Shown here in pieces: positions 1 to 8,361 of a stretch of 11,668 nucleotides of DNA. The stretch is taken from assembly GCA_004151065.3 (NCBI GenBank), contig NWUY0303904731.1, forward strand, positions 1 to 11,668. The letters are read 5' to 3'. Numbering within the stretch: the first letter of the stretch is position 1; each line of letters begins with the position of its first letter. The translations under genes were made by a program, and so were the position numbers. Source of the stretch: Larix sibirica. Its lineage: Eukaryota; Streptophyta; Pinopsida; Pinales; Pinaceae. The notes below the pieces were generated by a model that searched no databases, had not been told where the DNA came from, and worked only from the letters and a program-made list of their open reading frames with translations.

Positions 1-120
1 TTATGTTATATTGGGAAAACCATTCATTTACAAGTGCTCATATGGAGAGTGCTTTCGTTTTTCCAAGGTTATGTTATATTGGGAAAACCATTTACAAGTG
101 CCCATGTGGAGAGTGCTTTC
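1..120. repeat. Imperfect direct duplication, about 68-bp period
   Basis: The segment starting at base 1 (ttatgttatattgggaaaac...) recurs from base 69. Both copies share the blocks TTATGTTATATTGGGAAAAC, TTTACAAGTGC and GGAGAGTGCTTTC. The second copy lacks four bases (catt or equivalent) and has a few substitutions. A short linker (about 57-68) separates the copies. Copy 1 begins at the window edge, so more units may lie to the left. The open frame running through here from base 11 has no recognisable protein character. No function is visible. Confidence 0.85.
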
Positions 121-177
121 TCATGCTACATATTACGTATATATATACTTCTTCATGGAAATGAGAGTAATATATGA

Positions 178-189
178 TGAAAGCAAAGA
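178..189. repeat. Candidate 5' target-site duplication of the LINE (weak)
   Basis: TGAAAGCAAAGA here resembles TGAAGCCAAGA directly after the LINE A-tail (6719-6729): ten matches, one mismatch and one gap. The position is right for a full-length insertion and the age of the copy would explain the divergence. However, the match is short and A/G-rich, so chance is not excluded. Confidence 0.3.
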
Positions 190-692
190 TGGTTTTGTAA
201 ATTTAACCAAGTTTGATCAGGCATGCGGAAACCCTACACCGGAGGGGAGCGACCCTGTTTGGCATAGCTTGATGGCCTCCACCATCTTCTGGTTTTCGGC
301 GGTCGCCATTATAGGTTTGGTTTTCTTCTCTATGGATTGTTTTCCTGTGTTTCGGGGAGCTCTTCTATCGGCGGTGGCCATCTTGGTGTCTGCTGTGGAC
401 TGAGAGGAGTCCGTTTATCCTTTTTTTATTTTTTTGCTTTCGCACTGGAGTCAAACTTGCAGGCCCTTCGCAGGTCTAGTACCAGCCAGTATAAAAAAGT
501 GGGAAGTTGTCGTGCTTGCTCCGGTTATTTGACTTTGGTTTTTTTGGGTGTTTTCTGGCGGGGGTTTTTCTATTAGGGGTTTTCTGGGGTCATGGGTTTT
601 GTTTCCCCTTTCTGTCTGTTTCTCCCGTGTTTCCCTGGTGGGGACTAGTGGGTTCGTACTTGCTTCCTTTGTGTTCACCTCGTGGGACTTCG
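190..692 (+). promoter_or_regulatory. LINE 5' leader / presumed internal promoter region
   Basis: Roughly 500 bases precede the ORF1 start. They are T- and G-rich on the plus strand with runs of T (for example 420-435 and 539-546), and the local open frames overlap in all phases without protein character. Full-length LINEs carry an internal promoter in this region. A TATAAAAA string at 490-497 is the only motif of note and may be coincidental. The true transcription start cannot be fixed from sequence. Confidence 0.45.
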
Positions 693-2265
693 ATGGCCTT
701 GTCTGGAGGAGAATCTTTTCGGGTGGTCACTAACCCTAACCTAGAGGTGGTATTTGAAAACCTGGGGTGTCAGGGTTTGGCGCAGGATTCGGGGGTGGTG
801 GATGTGGACTCCCCTCGACAGGTTCTTTCTGACATGGTTCCTCTCTCTAATGCCCTGGCTTCGATGGGGGTGCCAAGGCGACATCTTCCAGCTAAATCTT
901 TGGGTGGTAGGTTACCAGCTTTGCCATTTGAGCCTGTTAAGAAAGGACGTGCCCTGTGCGTCCTAGGAAAGGATGTCACTTGCGATATGGTGTTGGCCCT
1001 ATCTGAGTTTGCTCTTGTTGGAAAGTTTGAATACATTTTGCTCGGACGGCCGCAGCTGCTGGATTAGATTCGAAGGCTCTAGAATCCACACATTAAGAAC
1101 ATCCCTTGGGTTCTTATGCTCGCGAATGGTTGGATTCTCTTCCATTTTCTTTCTGTGGAAGACCGAGAAAACATTGAGCGGCGCTTTTGGGTGCTTGGGC
1201 ATGGCTCACTCATCCTTTTGCCACTGGTATGTGGGGTTTGACCCTCATAAGGCAAAGCTAAAGATGCGGCATCTGTGGGTGATCCTTCCTGGTTTACCAT
1301 TACAATGTTGGTCATTAAAAGGATTTAAGGCTATCGCTAGTTCAATTGGTCGGTTCATAATGTTGGAGGACGAATTACTTTGCGGTTCCGATCATCGAAT
1401 GCTGTGTATTCTGGTGGAGATCGATTGGTTGGAGGGTTTTCTTAGCAAACTGGATGTTATTTGGGAAGGCGGCTCCTTTGTCCAGGTCTTAGACTACTGG
1501 CAGGTTTTGTTCAGATGCCATTCATGTCATGGCACGGGCCATCTTAAACATCGTTTCCCTGCTCGTGGACTCTATTGTGGAATGGAACTGGATGGTGGCT
1601 CCCTCGACTCTTCTCCGCCGCGGTCCATGGAGGGTTTGGACCCTTTGGAGCCATTTCTTCCTTTAGACCGTTCCTCGGCATCGGACTTATTGGGTAAGTT
1701 TATATCTTCTGTGTCTACCCTCCTTAAATTTCTGCCTAAGGAGGATATTTTAGCAGCACTTTCGTTGGATGCTTTATCACTTATTTTTCCTATCTCCCCG
1801 TTCATTGCGCCTTCGGTTGTTCCCGCATCCGTCATTGTCCCTGTGGGAGGTGAACCATTTCCCACTCAGGCTTTGTCTGCGGTTGTTCCTGTTGGTAATG
1901 CGGGTTTTGGGTTGGACTCCCTTTGTGATTTCCCTCCCCTACCTTTGTCTCATGGTCCAACCTTGGACATTTGTTTATCCCCCTCGTCTCTGGGTGACAC
2001 TGAGGACTCTCTTCCGCCCTGCACTTCACCGTCTGCTGTTATTAGTACCCTCCCTGTCTTTTCAGCCTCCGAGAAGTCGAATTCGATCATTATCCCCATC
2101 CAGTCCTTCAATTTAGGGGATGTGACTATTCGCAAGACTAAGCGGGGGCCTAAAGTTAAAGGCGCGGCTCGCGGTTTTGCTTTCACCCCTCCTATCTCCT
2201 CCTTATTTGACCGGGGTCTCCCGGCTGATCCTTTGGTACATCGTTCTGATTCTGGGGCTCTTTGA
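693..2265 (+). pseudogene. LINE ORF1 (DUF4283/zinc-knuckle gag-like protein), broken
   Basis: ORF1 proteins of plant LINEs bind element RNA and form the retrotransposition particle. I take the ATG at 693 (MALSGGESFR). The frame is open to a TAG at 1065-1067, has a second TAG at 1080-1082, and continues recognisably (ANGWILFHFLSVEDRENI) to about 1215. A frameshift near 1215-1232 then moves the reading to the next frame, which is open to the TGA at 2263-2265. The DUF4283-like part spans about 950-1500 and includes FDPHKAK and the hallmark LWVILPGLPLQCW. A CCHC knuckle follows at 1516-1557 (CHSCHGTGH), but its last cysteine position is Phe (TTC, 1555-1557). The C-terminal third (about 1590-2265) is Pro/Ser/Leu-rich and low complexity. 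Both early stops sit where Trp would fit, suggesting TGG to TAG changes. The open frame that covers 973-1220 in the second phase is a shadow there. Confidence 0.88.
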
Positions 2266-2300
2266 TATTGTGCGGCCCTCTCGGAGGTTACCTCACGAAC

Positions 2301-2970
2301 CTTTTGTCCCTCAATGTGCGTGGACTGGGCACGGGTCCTAAAACAATTGCCTTGAAGCGTCTTTTTTCTTCCTTAAACCCCCATGTCGTTCTTCTTCAAG
2401 AAACCATGACCTCTTGTTTGTCGGCCGTGACTTCCTTCTTGCGTCTAAAGCGGGTTGACTGGCTGTTGGGACTAATTCTTTGGGTCTTTTGGGTGGAACC
2501 CAGATTTTGCTAATTTCAAGGCTCATATCTCTCCTGCAGGTATTTTGTTGAATGGTTTAGTGAAGGGTTTTCCTCATCCGCTCTGTATTATCAATGTATA
2601 TGGTTCTTATTGTGGCAGGAAGGACTTTTGGGATCAGGTGGCATCCTTTGGTATTCTCCGTGGGAAATATTTAATTGTGGCCGAGGACCTCAATTTCACG
2701 ACTTCTATGGAGGAAGTTTGGGGAAATGGTCGTCATTTGGATCCCCTGGCGGACTACTTTCTCAACCTGTTTGATGAGGCTAATCTGGTAGACATAAAAC
2801 CTGTAGTTCTTGGCCCTACCTAGTCAAACAAGCGCTCGAGTTTGGATGGAATTGCTAAAATATTGGATAGGTTTTACGTCTCTGAGTCATTGTGTGATGA
2901 AGTCCATCGTCTTCGTTCTTAGTCCTACACGGTGGGTTTTTCTGACCACCGGGCTATTGTTCTTCAGCTT
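2301..2970 (+). other. ORF2 endonuclease/exonuclease/phosphatase (APE-like) domain remnant
   Basis: This domain nicks target DNA to expose a 3'-OH for priming. Family motifs appear in order: SLNVRGLG with the catalytic Asn at 2313-2315; LLQET with the metal-binding Glu at 2400-2402; INVYGSYCGRKDFWD; EDLNF with Asp 2686-2688 and Asn 2692-2694, where the family usually has GDFN; SNKR then ILDRFYVS with Asp 2866-2868; and FSDHRA with Asp 2944-2946 and His 2947-2949. So the catalytic positions survive by eye, but TAG at 2821-2823 (replacing the Trp of a WSNKR-type motif) and TAG at 2920-2922 break the chain. The reading also changes phase between about 2460 and 2505. Confidence 0.88.
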
Positions 2971-3329
2971 GATTTTGATTCTTCATTTCACTTATACCCT
3001 TTCAAGTTTAATGAAGGGTGGCCGGAGGATGGGGATATCTGCTCCCTGGTTTGCACTACTTGGAACAATCTTGCGTCGAGCACTTCTCGTCCCACTTTAT
3101 TATCCTTCTCTAAGAAATTAGCCAAACTCTGCAAGGTTATGAGGATTTGGGATCGGGATCGGAAGTCTATTTTGGAAGGCTAGCTGGTGGTGTTAGAGGA
3201 AAGGATCCAATCACTTTCGGACATTGGGGATTTAGCTTTTTTCTCTGAGGATTGAAATCTTGAGCTTGCTGCTCTGGAAAACAAGAGACATAAGATCCTT
3301 CTTTTTTAGGAAGAAACCTGGAGATTAAA

Positions 3330-4511
3330 GAGTCGAGCCGTGTGGCTCAAAGTTGGGGATAGGAATACCCGCTTTTTCCAAAAGTTTGCTAACCAGTGCA
3401 GATTGAATAATTCCATTTGGGAACTTTCGGTGGATGGGTGGCTACCTGTGACCAGCCTGGACTCAAGCTTGCTGCAGAGAAACATTTCAAAGGAATTTTC
3501 ACTCCTGAGACATACCCTTGTCTGTTAAAACAACTTGAGACTGTGAAGTACTTTCCCCGTTTTTTCTGTGAAGCGGACTGTGATGATATTGGTTGGATGG
3601 TTGATAAGAATGAGGTTTTAAAAACACTTAAATGCTTTTCTAGGGATAAGAGTCCTAGACCGGACATGATACTTATTGAATTTTACATTCATTTCTTTGA
3701 TCTCATTGGGGATGAGCTGCTGGGGGCTGTGGAGGACTCCCGCGTGAGGGCTTTGGTTCCCTCTGCTATCAATTTGACCTATCTTACCCTTATTCCAAAG
3801 AACGATTGTCCCATTGATTTTAATGATTTTAGACCTATTTCTTTATGCAATCTGCTGTATAAGATCGTCTCGAAGATTATAGCTGAACGTTTAAAGCCCT
3901 ATTTGGCGCGACATATTTCAGCAGAACAATTTGGCTTCTTGCTGAGGCGGCATATTATTGATGCGGTTGGTCTAGCCCAAGAAGGGCTTCATTCTATAAA
4001 GTTGAGGCACCTGGAAGCAATTGTCCTCAAGCTTGATTTGGTAAAAGCTTATGATCGAATTGATTGGACCTACTTATGCCTTATCTTTATACAAATTGGG
4101 CTCTCTGTGGAGATTGCAGATTGGATTTTGGCTTGTGTAACTTCCGTCAAATACTCTGTTCTTATTAATGGTTCCCCCTCGGCCTCTTTTGAGGGGAGAC
4201 GTGGCATTCGTCAGGGTTGTTCTATTTCATCTTATCTATTTATCTTGGCAATTGAGGGTCTCAGCCTTATGATTTGTGATGCTAAGGCTCGGGGACACAT
4301 TCAAGGTGTTAAGGTGGCCAACGCCTGTGATCTTACTCATTCCCTCTTTGTCAATGATGTACTTTTGTTCGGCATTGCATCAATGTTGGAATGGAACACG
4401 TATAAGGTTATTATTGATGATTTCTGCGCTGCATCTGGTATGGAGGTTAGTATTCCCAAGTCTGCTATTGTCTTTCAGGTCACTTGCACGGAAACACTAC
4501 ACTCCCTCTAG
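3330..4511 (+). other. ORF2 reverse transcriptase domain remnant, mutated active site
   Basis: The entry segment WLKVGDRNTRFFQKFA (3340 on) is a LINE signature just before the RT fingers. After a frameshift near 3425-3450 the frame is open to 4508. Clear RT blocks follow: DFRPISLCNLLYKIVSK, AEQFGFL, motif A KLDLVKAYDRIDW with catalytic Asp 4035-4037, motif B GIRQGCSIS (RQG at 4209-4217) and motif C LFVNDVLLF at 4344-4367. The family motif C is FADD. Here the Ala is Val and the first catalytic Asp is Asn (AAT, 4353-4355), so polymerisation should be abolished independently of the stops. In other respects the block is the best preserved part of the element. Confidence 0.93.
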
Positions 4512-5540
4512 TGCTTACTGCCTTACAAATGGGTGGAGTTATCGGTGGGTTTTTGTTATTTGGGCTTCATGCTGAAACCGAATGGTTACTCGCTCTTGGA
4601 CTGACAATGGCTCATTAGGAAGGTTCAAGCCCGAATTTGTTCTTGGTCTTACTGGTGGCTCTCTTTGGGAGGCCGTTTGATTCTCATAAACTTTGTGCTT
4701 ATGAGTATACCCATCTACTAGTTCTCCCTCTTCAGTATTCCTTGGGGCATCCTTTCTTCCCTGCACAGGATCTTTTTTAATTATTTATGGGCCGACTGTC
4801 TTGGTGGGTTAAAATTCCATTTGACTTCTGGGATTCTCTCTCCCTTCCTTTTAAGCTCAGCAGCTGGGGGATAAAGAATCTGACTCACTTCAATCGGGCT
4901 CTTTGTGCAAAGAGCCTCTGGAGAGCCCTTTTTGATGGTGGTTTGTGGGGACAGGTCATAAAGATGAAGTATTGCAAAAGGCTACCGGTCTCTTGCCTCT
5001 TTCGGGACCGTTCTACTGGGATTGCTTCAGCTTCCACCGTATGGCGAAGTTTAATTAAATCCCTGCCGCTGATCCAGGATTCTATTGCTTGGGATGTTGG
5101 ACGTGGCACCTAGATTTTTGTTGGTGTGGATGCCATTTGCGGCTACGAAGAGAACTCTATGCTATCTCCTGCGCTAGTGAGATTACTACATGATCAGAAT
5201 GTGTATGTCCGGGAATTCGGGCTCTTCTTGGCTGAGTTCGATGGATCTCCATTTATTTGGTCCTTTTGTGGAGGAATGGGATAAGTATGTTCGTTCTCTA
5301 TCCAGCGCTGGGATCTTTCTGTCAGAGCAGGAGGACAAGCTTGTTTGGACTTGTAATGAGGCTAATGGGTCGGTTATGGCGGCTTTGGCTTATGATTGTT
5401 TTACTACACGTCCTCCTGGAGATCGAGTTCCCTGGTGCATTCCATGGATTTGGAAGCTCACCCGTCCTTTGAAAATCAAACTATTCTTGTGGCTGGGGCT
5501 TCGTGATAAAATTCTTACGTGGCTCAATTTATTGAAATGA
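4512..5540 (+). other. ORF2 thumb/connector region remnant
   Basis: Past the TAG at 4509-4511 the same frame continues with recognisable plant LINE sequence: YLGFMLKPNGYSLLD, a TGA at 4602-4604, WLSLGGRLILINFVL, SIPIY then TAG at 4719-4721 (a Trp is usual), and LHRIFFNYLWAD. The phase changes at about 4791-4806, followed by SSWGIKNLTHFNRALCAKSL and GLWGQVIKMKYCK. A TAG lies at 5111-5113 and another shift at about 5195-5210. The last part includes EEWDKYVRSL, DKLVWTCNEANGSV and LKIKLFLWLGLRDKILTW. It ends at TGA 5538-5540, where an Arg codon CGA would fit the family. Confidence 0.85.
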
Positions 5541-5700
5541 GGTTTCTCTGGTCCTAATTACTGTGTTTTGTGTTTTGGGGATGGTGAATCTACTGCACAT
5601 TTATTTGGTTCATGTCCATTTATGTCGTTGACTATTGACTTGATTTCTGCACACTTTAATATCCAGGCCTGTGGGGCGGGTAACACCTTGTTGGATACTT
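5541..5700 (+). other. ORF2 zf-RVT zinc-binding motif
   Basis: Immediately after the TGA at 5538, the frame reads GFSGPNYCVLCFGDGESTAH and then LFGSC. The Cys codons at 5562-5564 and 5571-5573, His at 5598-5600 and Cys at 5613-5615 form the C-x2-C...H-x4-C arrangement typical of the zf-RVT domain (PF13966) at the C-terminal side of plant LINE reverse transcriptases. All four ligands are present. Confidence 0.88.
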
Positions 5701-5924
5701 TGCATAGCTGGCGCCGATGTCATGGGAAGTTGGCGTCCATTTTCTGTTTGTGTATCTGGTTCTTCTGGAAAGAACGAAACACTGCTATCTTCACTAATAG
5801 AGCCCCTTCTGCTGGGCGGGCAGCTGCATTGACGATTGCACTCTACACTGCTCTTCGGGGGCATCCTGTACCTCACCAGGTTCGTTGTTTGGCCTGGGAT
5901 TCGGGGATCTATCCATATCCATTT

Positions 5925-6374
5925 GGGTACTTTGATGGTGCTGCTCAAGCTAATTTGTGTGGGGATGGTGCTGTTTTCTATGTTAGTCCGTTGCATTATT
6001 TTCACCTTTCCTGTGCAGCGGGTATTGGCACTAACACGCGTGCAGAACTTATTGCGCTGTGGATGCTTCTCTGGTTTGCCCACTCCCGTGCTGTTCTGTC
6101 CTCCTGGGTATTTGGAGACTCTTAATGTATCATTGATTGGTTGTCCAAGGGATCTACACTGAACGCTCTTCATCTTAATCATTGGAAAGCTCGTGTCATG
6201 GATTTGGTAAGATCCTTCAATTGCATTCAGTTTTAGCATATCGACTGTGTCTTTAATGTTACAGCTGATAGTCTCTCGAGGAGGTCTGTGGAAGATATCC
6301 AGGGGCCTGTTCAATGTGATGAATGGAATGCAGGAGAGCTTGTGGGAACTACTCTTTACCCTCTCTATTTGTAA
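5925..6374 (+). other. ORF2 C-terminal RNase H domain (RVT_3 type)
   Basis: RNase H removes template RNA from the RNA-DNA hybrid; many plant L1 elements carry one after the zinc finger. The four acidic positions are visible: Asp in YFDGAAQ (5934-5936), Glu in TRAELIAL (6045-6047), Asp in VFGDS (6117-6119) and Asp in NVTADSLSR (6267-6269). TAA at 6123-6125, directly after GDS, and TAG at 6234-6236 interrupt the chain. The ORF ends at 6372-6374. A long minus-strand frame opposite this segment is only its antisense shadow. Confidence 0.9.
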
Positions 6375-6717
6375 TTAGCTTGCTTCTTCAGATATACATT
6401 CTGGTATGAGAGTATAGATCGTCGTCACATATGTCACCTGATTTGAGCTCTGTCATTCTATCACTTCATGGATACCTTGATGGACATTAGCATTTTGCTG
6501 GTTGGATGGTAGTGGATAACGACTGATAAGTCGTTGGAAGACATAGCTTAATGGTTGTGAACCCTAATTTTATTTGCAATCTGTTAAACTGTTAAATTCT
6601 GGAGTTACTATATGTATTTGGATAACGTTTATGCAACTGTCATGATGTAATGATCACTGCTTGTGGTTGGCTTTTGTGATTAATATAAAAGCTGATTTTT
6701 CGTGTGTGAAAAAAAAA
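6375..6717 (+). other. LINE 3' UTR and A-tail
   Basis: About 330 bases of AT-rich sequence without coding character follow the ORF2 stop. They end in TTAATATAA (6680-6688), a T-run (6696-6700), GTGTGTG and nine A (6709-6717). A tail preceded by TAATATAA and a T-rich block is usual for plant LINE 3' ends and is the site read by the reverse transcriptase. Confidence 0.8.
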
Positions 6718-6718
6718 G

Positions 6719-6729
6719 TGAAGCCAAGA
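6719..6729. repeat. Candidate 3' target-site duplication of the LINE (weak)
   Basis: TGAAGCCAAGA, one base after the nine-A tail of the LINE, partners the similar sequence at 178-189. It has the expected place for a duplicated target site but only partial identity. Confidence 0.3.
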
Positions 6730-6832
6730 AGTTAAAACTCGCGAAACCGCCCAAACATTTAAGAAAAAAATATATTAACCCTTGAAATAATATTAGACCA
6801 GCACATGCGGATTAACAAGGTGATCTATTGGA

Positions 6833-7327
6833 AAACTAAGAGAAGTTCACCGAAACACTAGCAAACTCAGTCCAGTTCGCCAATAATTTGGTAAACAAAA
6901 TTTAATTGGCCTAAACTGTCGTCCAAACTCAGATTAATTCACCGAAACTATCGGCCAAACTCAGACTAATTCGCTGAAAATGTATCGTCCAACTCAAAGA
7001 AATCCTCCGAATTCATTGCTAACACTGAGAAAATATCCTCGAAATGGTTGGAAAAACTCAGTCAATCTCCCCGAAGTGTCCGAGAACTCAAAGAAATTTC
7101 TCGGTAGACTTAAAGAGATACTCCAAAACCACATCGGCCAAACTTGGAAAATATCACCGATACTGTTCGGTTGAAACTCAATGAAACCCGCCGAAAATGA
7201 ATGGAAAAACTGAAATTATTTCACCGATATACCAGACTCAAGAATTTTCTCCGAAATGGTGGCCAACTTTCATGAGATTCCCACCACAGTTGCGGCCAAG
7301 TTTGGGAAGTTCTGCCGCAGTTTCTAA
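6833..7327. repeat. Diverged tandem array, about 32-bp period, about 16 units
   Basis: By eye the segment resolves into about 16 head-to-tail units. Each begins with a variant of AAACTCAGA and carries AATTC, then ACCGAAA, then a TCGGCC-like end. Anchor starts fall at about 6833, 6863, 6893, 6925, 6957, 6990, 7021, 7054, 7084, 7107, 7140, 7174, 7207, 7234, 7264 and 7297. Spacings are mostly 30-34, with one of 23 and one of 27. The best units are near 6925 and 6957. All units differ, so the array is old and not homogenised. A fainter related segment (AAAACTCGCGAAACCGCCCA) lies at 6734-6753. The period is not a multiple of three, arguing against coding. Confidence 0.8.
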
Positions 7328-7929
7328 CAAGAATTAATGGGCCTGTCACTCACTCTCGATCTGTGGCTTTATGTTATTCATATACATATGGTGGATGTAG
7401 AACTGTGTACATAAATTCTTCTATTGGTGTATGGGCATGGACCTATTTTTACTCACAAAGATACAAACATAAAGATACAAACATAATGATGATGAATTTT
7501 ATTGTGTTTGAACCTTACATGATAAATTGAATTTGTTCTTAATTACATTGTACTTTTATTATCACACTAGAGTGTTTTAACTTCTATTTGAGGATGATTG
7601 AATTATGCAATGATACTTATTATCCAACTACATGAGCCTTTATCATGATTTCTCTAACCTTTAAAAATATTGAAAAATTTATTTTTATAAAACTTTTACA
7701 AAATTAAAGGGTTGTTAGATATATATTTTATCATGCTGAACTATAATTCCAAAAATTACTCTTCACATCCATTTGATTCTGAAACAAATTTAGTAGCTTG
7801 GTAAGTTATAATGTAAATTGTAGTTATTTAGAAATGAAACAATTGTTGCAATTTAGTCAATATTTCTTCTTTCTTTTTATGGGAAGCCTTTGACAAATAA
7901 CCAAGACATATGCATCTCAATCATATCTT
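7328..7929. other. AT-rich stretch, no gene seen
   Basis: About 600 bases between the tandem array and the second RNase H fragment. They are strongly AT-rich with stops in all frames and no motif of note beyond one short exact duplication at 7457-7484. I see no gene, RNA or complete transposon here. Confidence 0.7.
7457..7484. repeat. Exact 14-bp tandem duplication
   Basis: AAAGATACAAACAT occurs twice with no gap (7457-7470 and 7471-7484). Replication slippage is the simplest explanation. Confidence 0.9.
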
Positions 7930-8217
7930 CAAGGGGAGGCCGGTGCGGGAGGTATTTTTCTCAACCCGGGAGGAAAAAAGGTTCATTCCTATTCTTGGGG
8001 CATGGGTAAGAGGATGAATAATAAGGTTGAATGGGAAGCTTTGATGCAAGGAGTAGACACAATGGCAGATCTGAAAATAGATTCCTATCAAGTTTTTAAA
8101 GACTCCTGGATTGTCATTCAAAATATGTGTAATATACATTTGGGCAAGGAAAAATAAGTAGAGAGGGTCCATAAGAGAATATTGGCCTGGATTGATAAGC
8201 ATCATCATTTCAAAACC
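7930..8217 (+). pseudogene. Fragment of a second RNase H (RVT_3-like) domain
   Basis: Plus-strand frame from 7930 reads QGEAGAGGIFLNPGGKK, VHSYSWGMGKRMNNKVEWEA, VFKDSWIVIQNM, TAA at 8155-8157, then ERVHKRILAWIDKHHHF. This follows the plant RNase H (PF13456) pattern: a GxAGAGG strand, a SWG-x-G...NN-x-x-E block with Glu retained, and the DS-x-x-VI block with Asp retained, although the usual Gly before it is Lys. The first catalytic Asp strand and the last HxxR...N..AD block are missing, so both ends are truncated. It is clearly a different RNase H from that of the LINE upstream, so it belongs to another retroelement or retroelement-derived gene. It has no usable start and one stop. The minus-strand open frame opposite is a shadow. 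Confidence 0.7.
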
Positions 8218-8265
8218 TAGCTCTGCAACTAGGGTTTTGCTAGTCGGCTTCCGAAGATGTTTTTG

Positions 8266-8291
8266 GCGGCCATGGATCCATCCATGGCCGC
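8266..8291. repeat. Perfect 11-bp inverted repeat (hairpin)
   Basis: GCGGCCATGGA (8266-8276) and its exact reverse complement TCCATGGCCGC (8281-8291) flank the four-base loop TCCA. RNA from either strand could fold into a GC-rich stem. It lies in the leader of the GC-rich segment, about 70 bases before the ATG at 8362. Confidence 0.9.
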
Positions 8292-8361
8292 TCTCCTCTT
8301 TCTCCCCTGAGTTCGCTTCTTTTCATTAGCCGACTGAAGGTTTTTTTCCGCTTTGGATTGA

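Larger units (their letters stand above)
2262..6374 (+). pseudogene. LINE ORF2 polyprotein (EN-RT-zf-RVT-RNase H), broken
   Basis: ORF2 would supply every enzymatic activity of the element. Domains in order are an AP-like endonuclease (about 2301-2960), a linker, reverse transcriptase (about 3330-4510), thumb/connector (about 4530-5540), a zf-RVT finger (5562-5615) and RNase H (about 5928-6275), ending at TAA 6372-6374. In-frame stops lie at 2821, 2920, 3181, 3253, 3307, 4509, 4602, 4719, 5111, 5538, 6123 and 6234. Frameshifts lie at about 2460-2505 (probably two small indels), 3425-3450, 4791-4806 and 5195-5210. No ATG exists at the start: the frame opens at 2250 and overlaps the ORF1 stop, with ATA at 2265-2267 where an initiator would suit. 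The length of about 1,370 codons is typical of intact plant LINE ORF2. It is non-functional. Confidence 0.92.
190..6717 (+). mobile_element. Degenerate full-length plant L1-clade LINE (non-LTR retrotransposon)
   Basis: About 6.5 kb with the standard plant LINE plan: untranslated leader, ORF1 with a DUF4283-like region and a zinc knuckle, ORF2 with AP-type endonuclease, reverse transcriptase, C-terminal zf-RVT finger and RNase H, then a 3' UTR and A-tail (6709-6717). The length matches a complete element, not the usual 5'-truncated copy. There are fourteen in-frame stops across the two ORFs, at least five frameshifts and a mutated RT active site, so it is long dead. The 3' boundary is firm because of the A-tail. 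The 5' boundary is uncertain: base 190 rests only on a weak candidate target-site duplication. There are no LTRs, integrase or protease. The element would normally move by target-primed reverse transcription in the nucleus. Confidence 0.93.

Noticed and set aside
973-1215. Left part of the plus-strand frame open from 973 to 2265
   Set aside because: Before about 1220 the protein-like reading is in the other phase (ANGWILFHFLSVEDRENI). Only the part after about 1222 of this frame is real ORF1.
5610-6314. Long minus-strand open frame of 234 codons
   Set aside because: It is exactly antisense to the LINE zinc-finger/RNase H region, whose plus-strand translation has clear catalytic motifs. The minus product has no recognisable domain.
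190-6717. LTR retrotransposon or integrated pararetrovirus
   Set aside because: No long terminal repeats, primer-binding site, protease, integrase or movement protein is seen. The EN-RT-zf-RVT order and A-tail are LINE features.
6980-7174. 64-codon plus-strand ORF
   Set aside because: It lies wholly inside the 32-bp-period array. A period not divisible by three and strong unit divergence argue against coding.
6833-7327. CRISPR-like repeat/spacer array
   Set aside because: Units are contiguous and all diverged, with no constant repeat alternating with unique spacers, and the context is a plant genome.
7921-8208. 95-codon minus-strand ORF
   Set aside because: The opposite strand encodes the RNase H-like fragment, and the minus product has no family resemblance.
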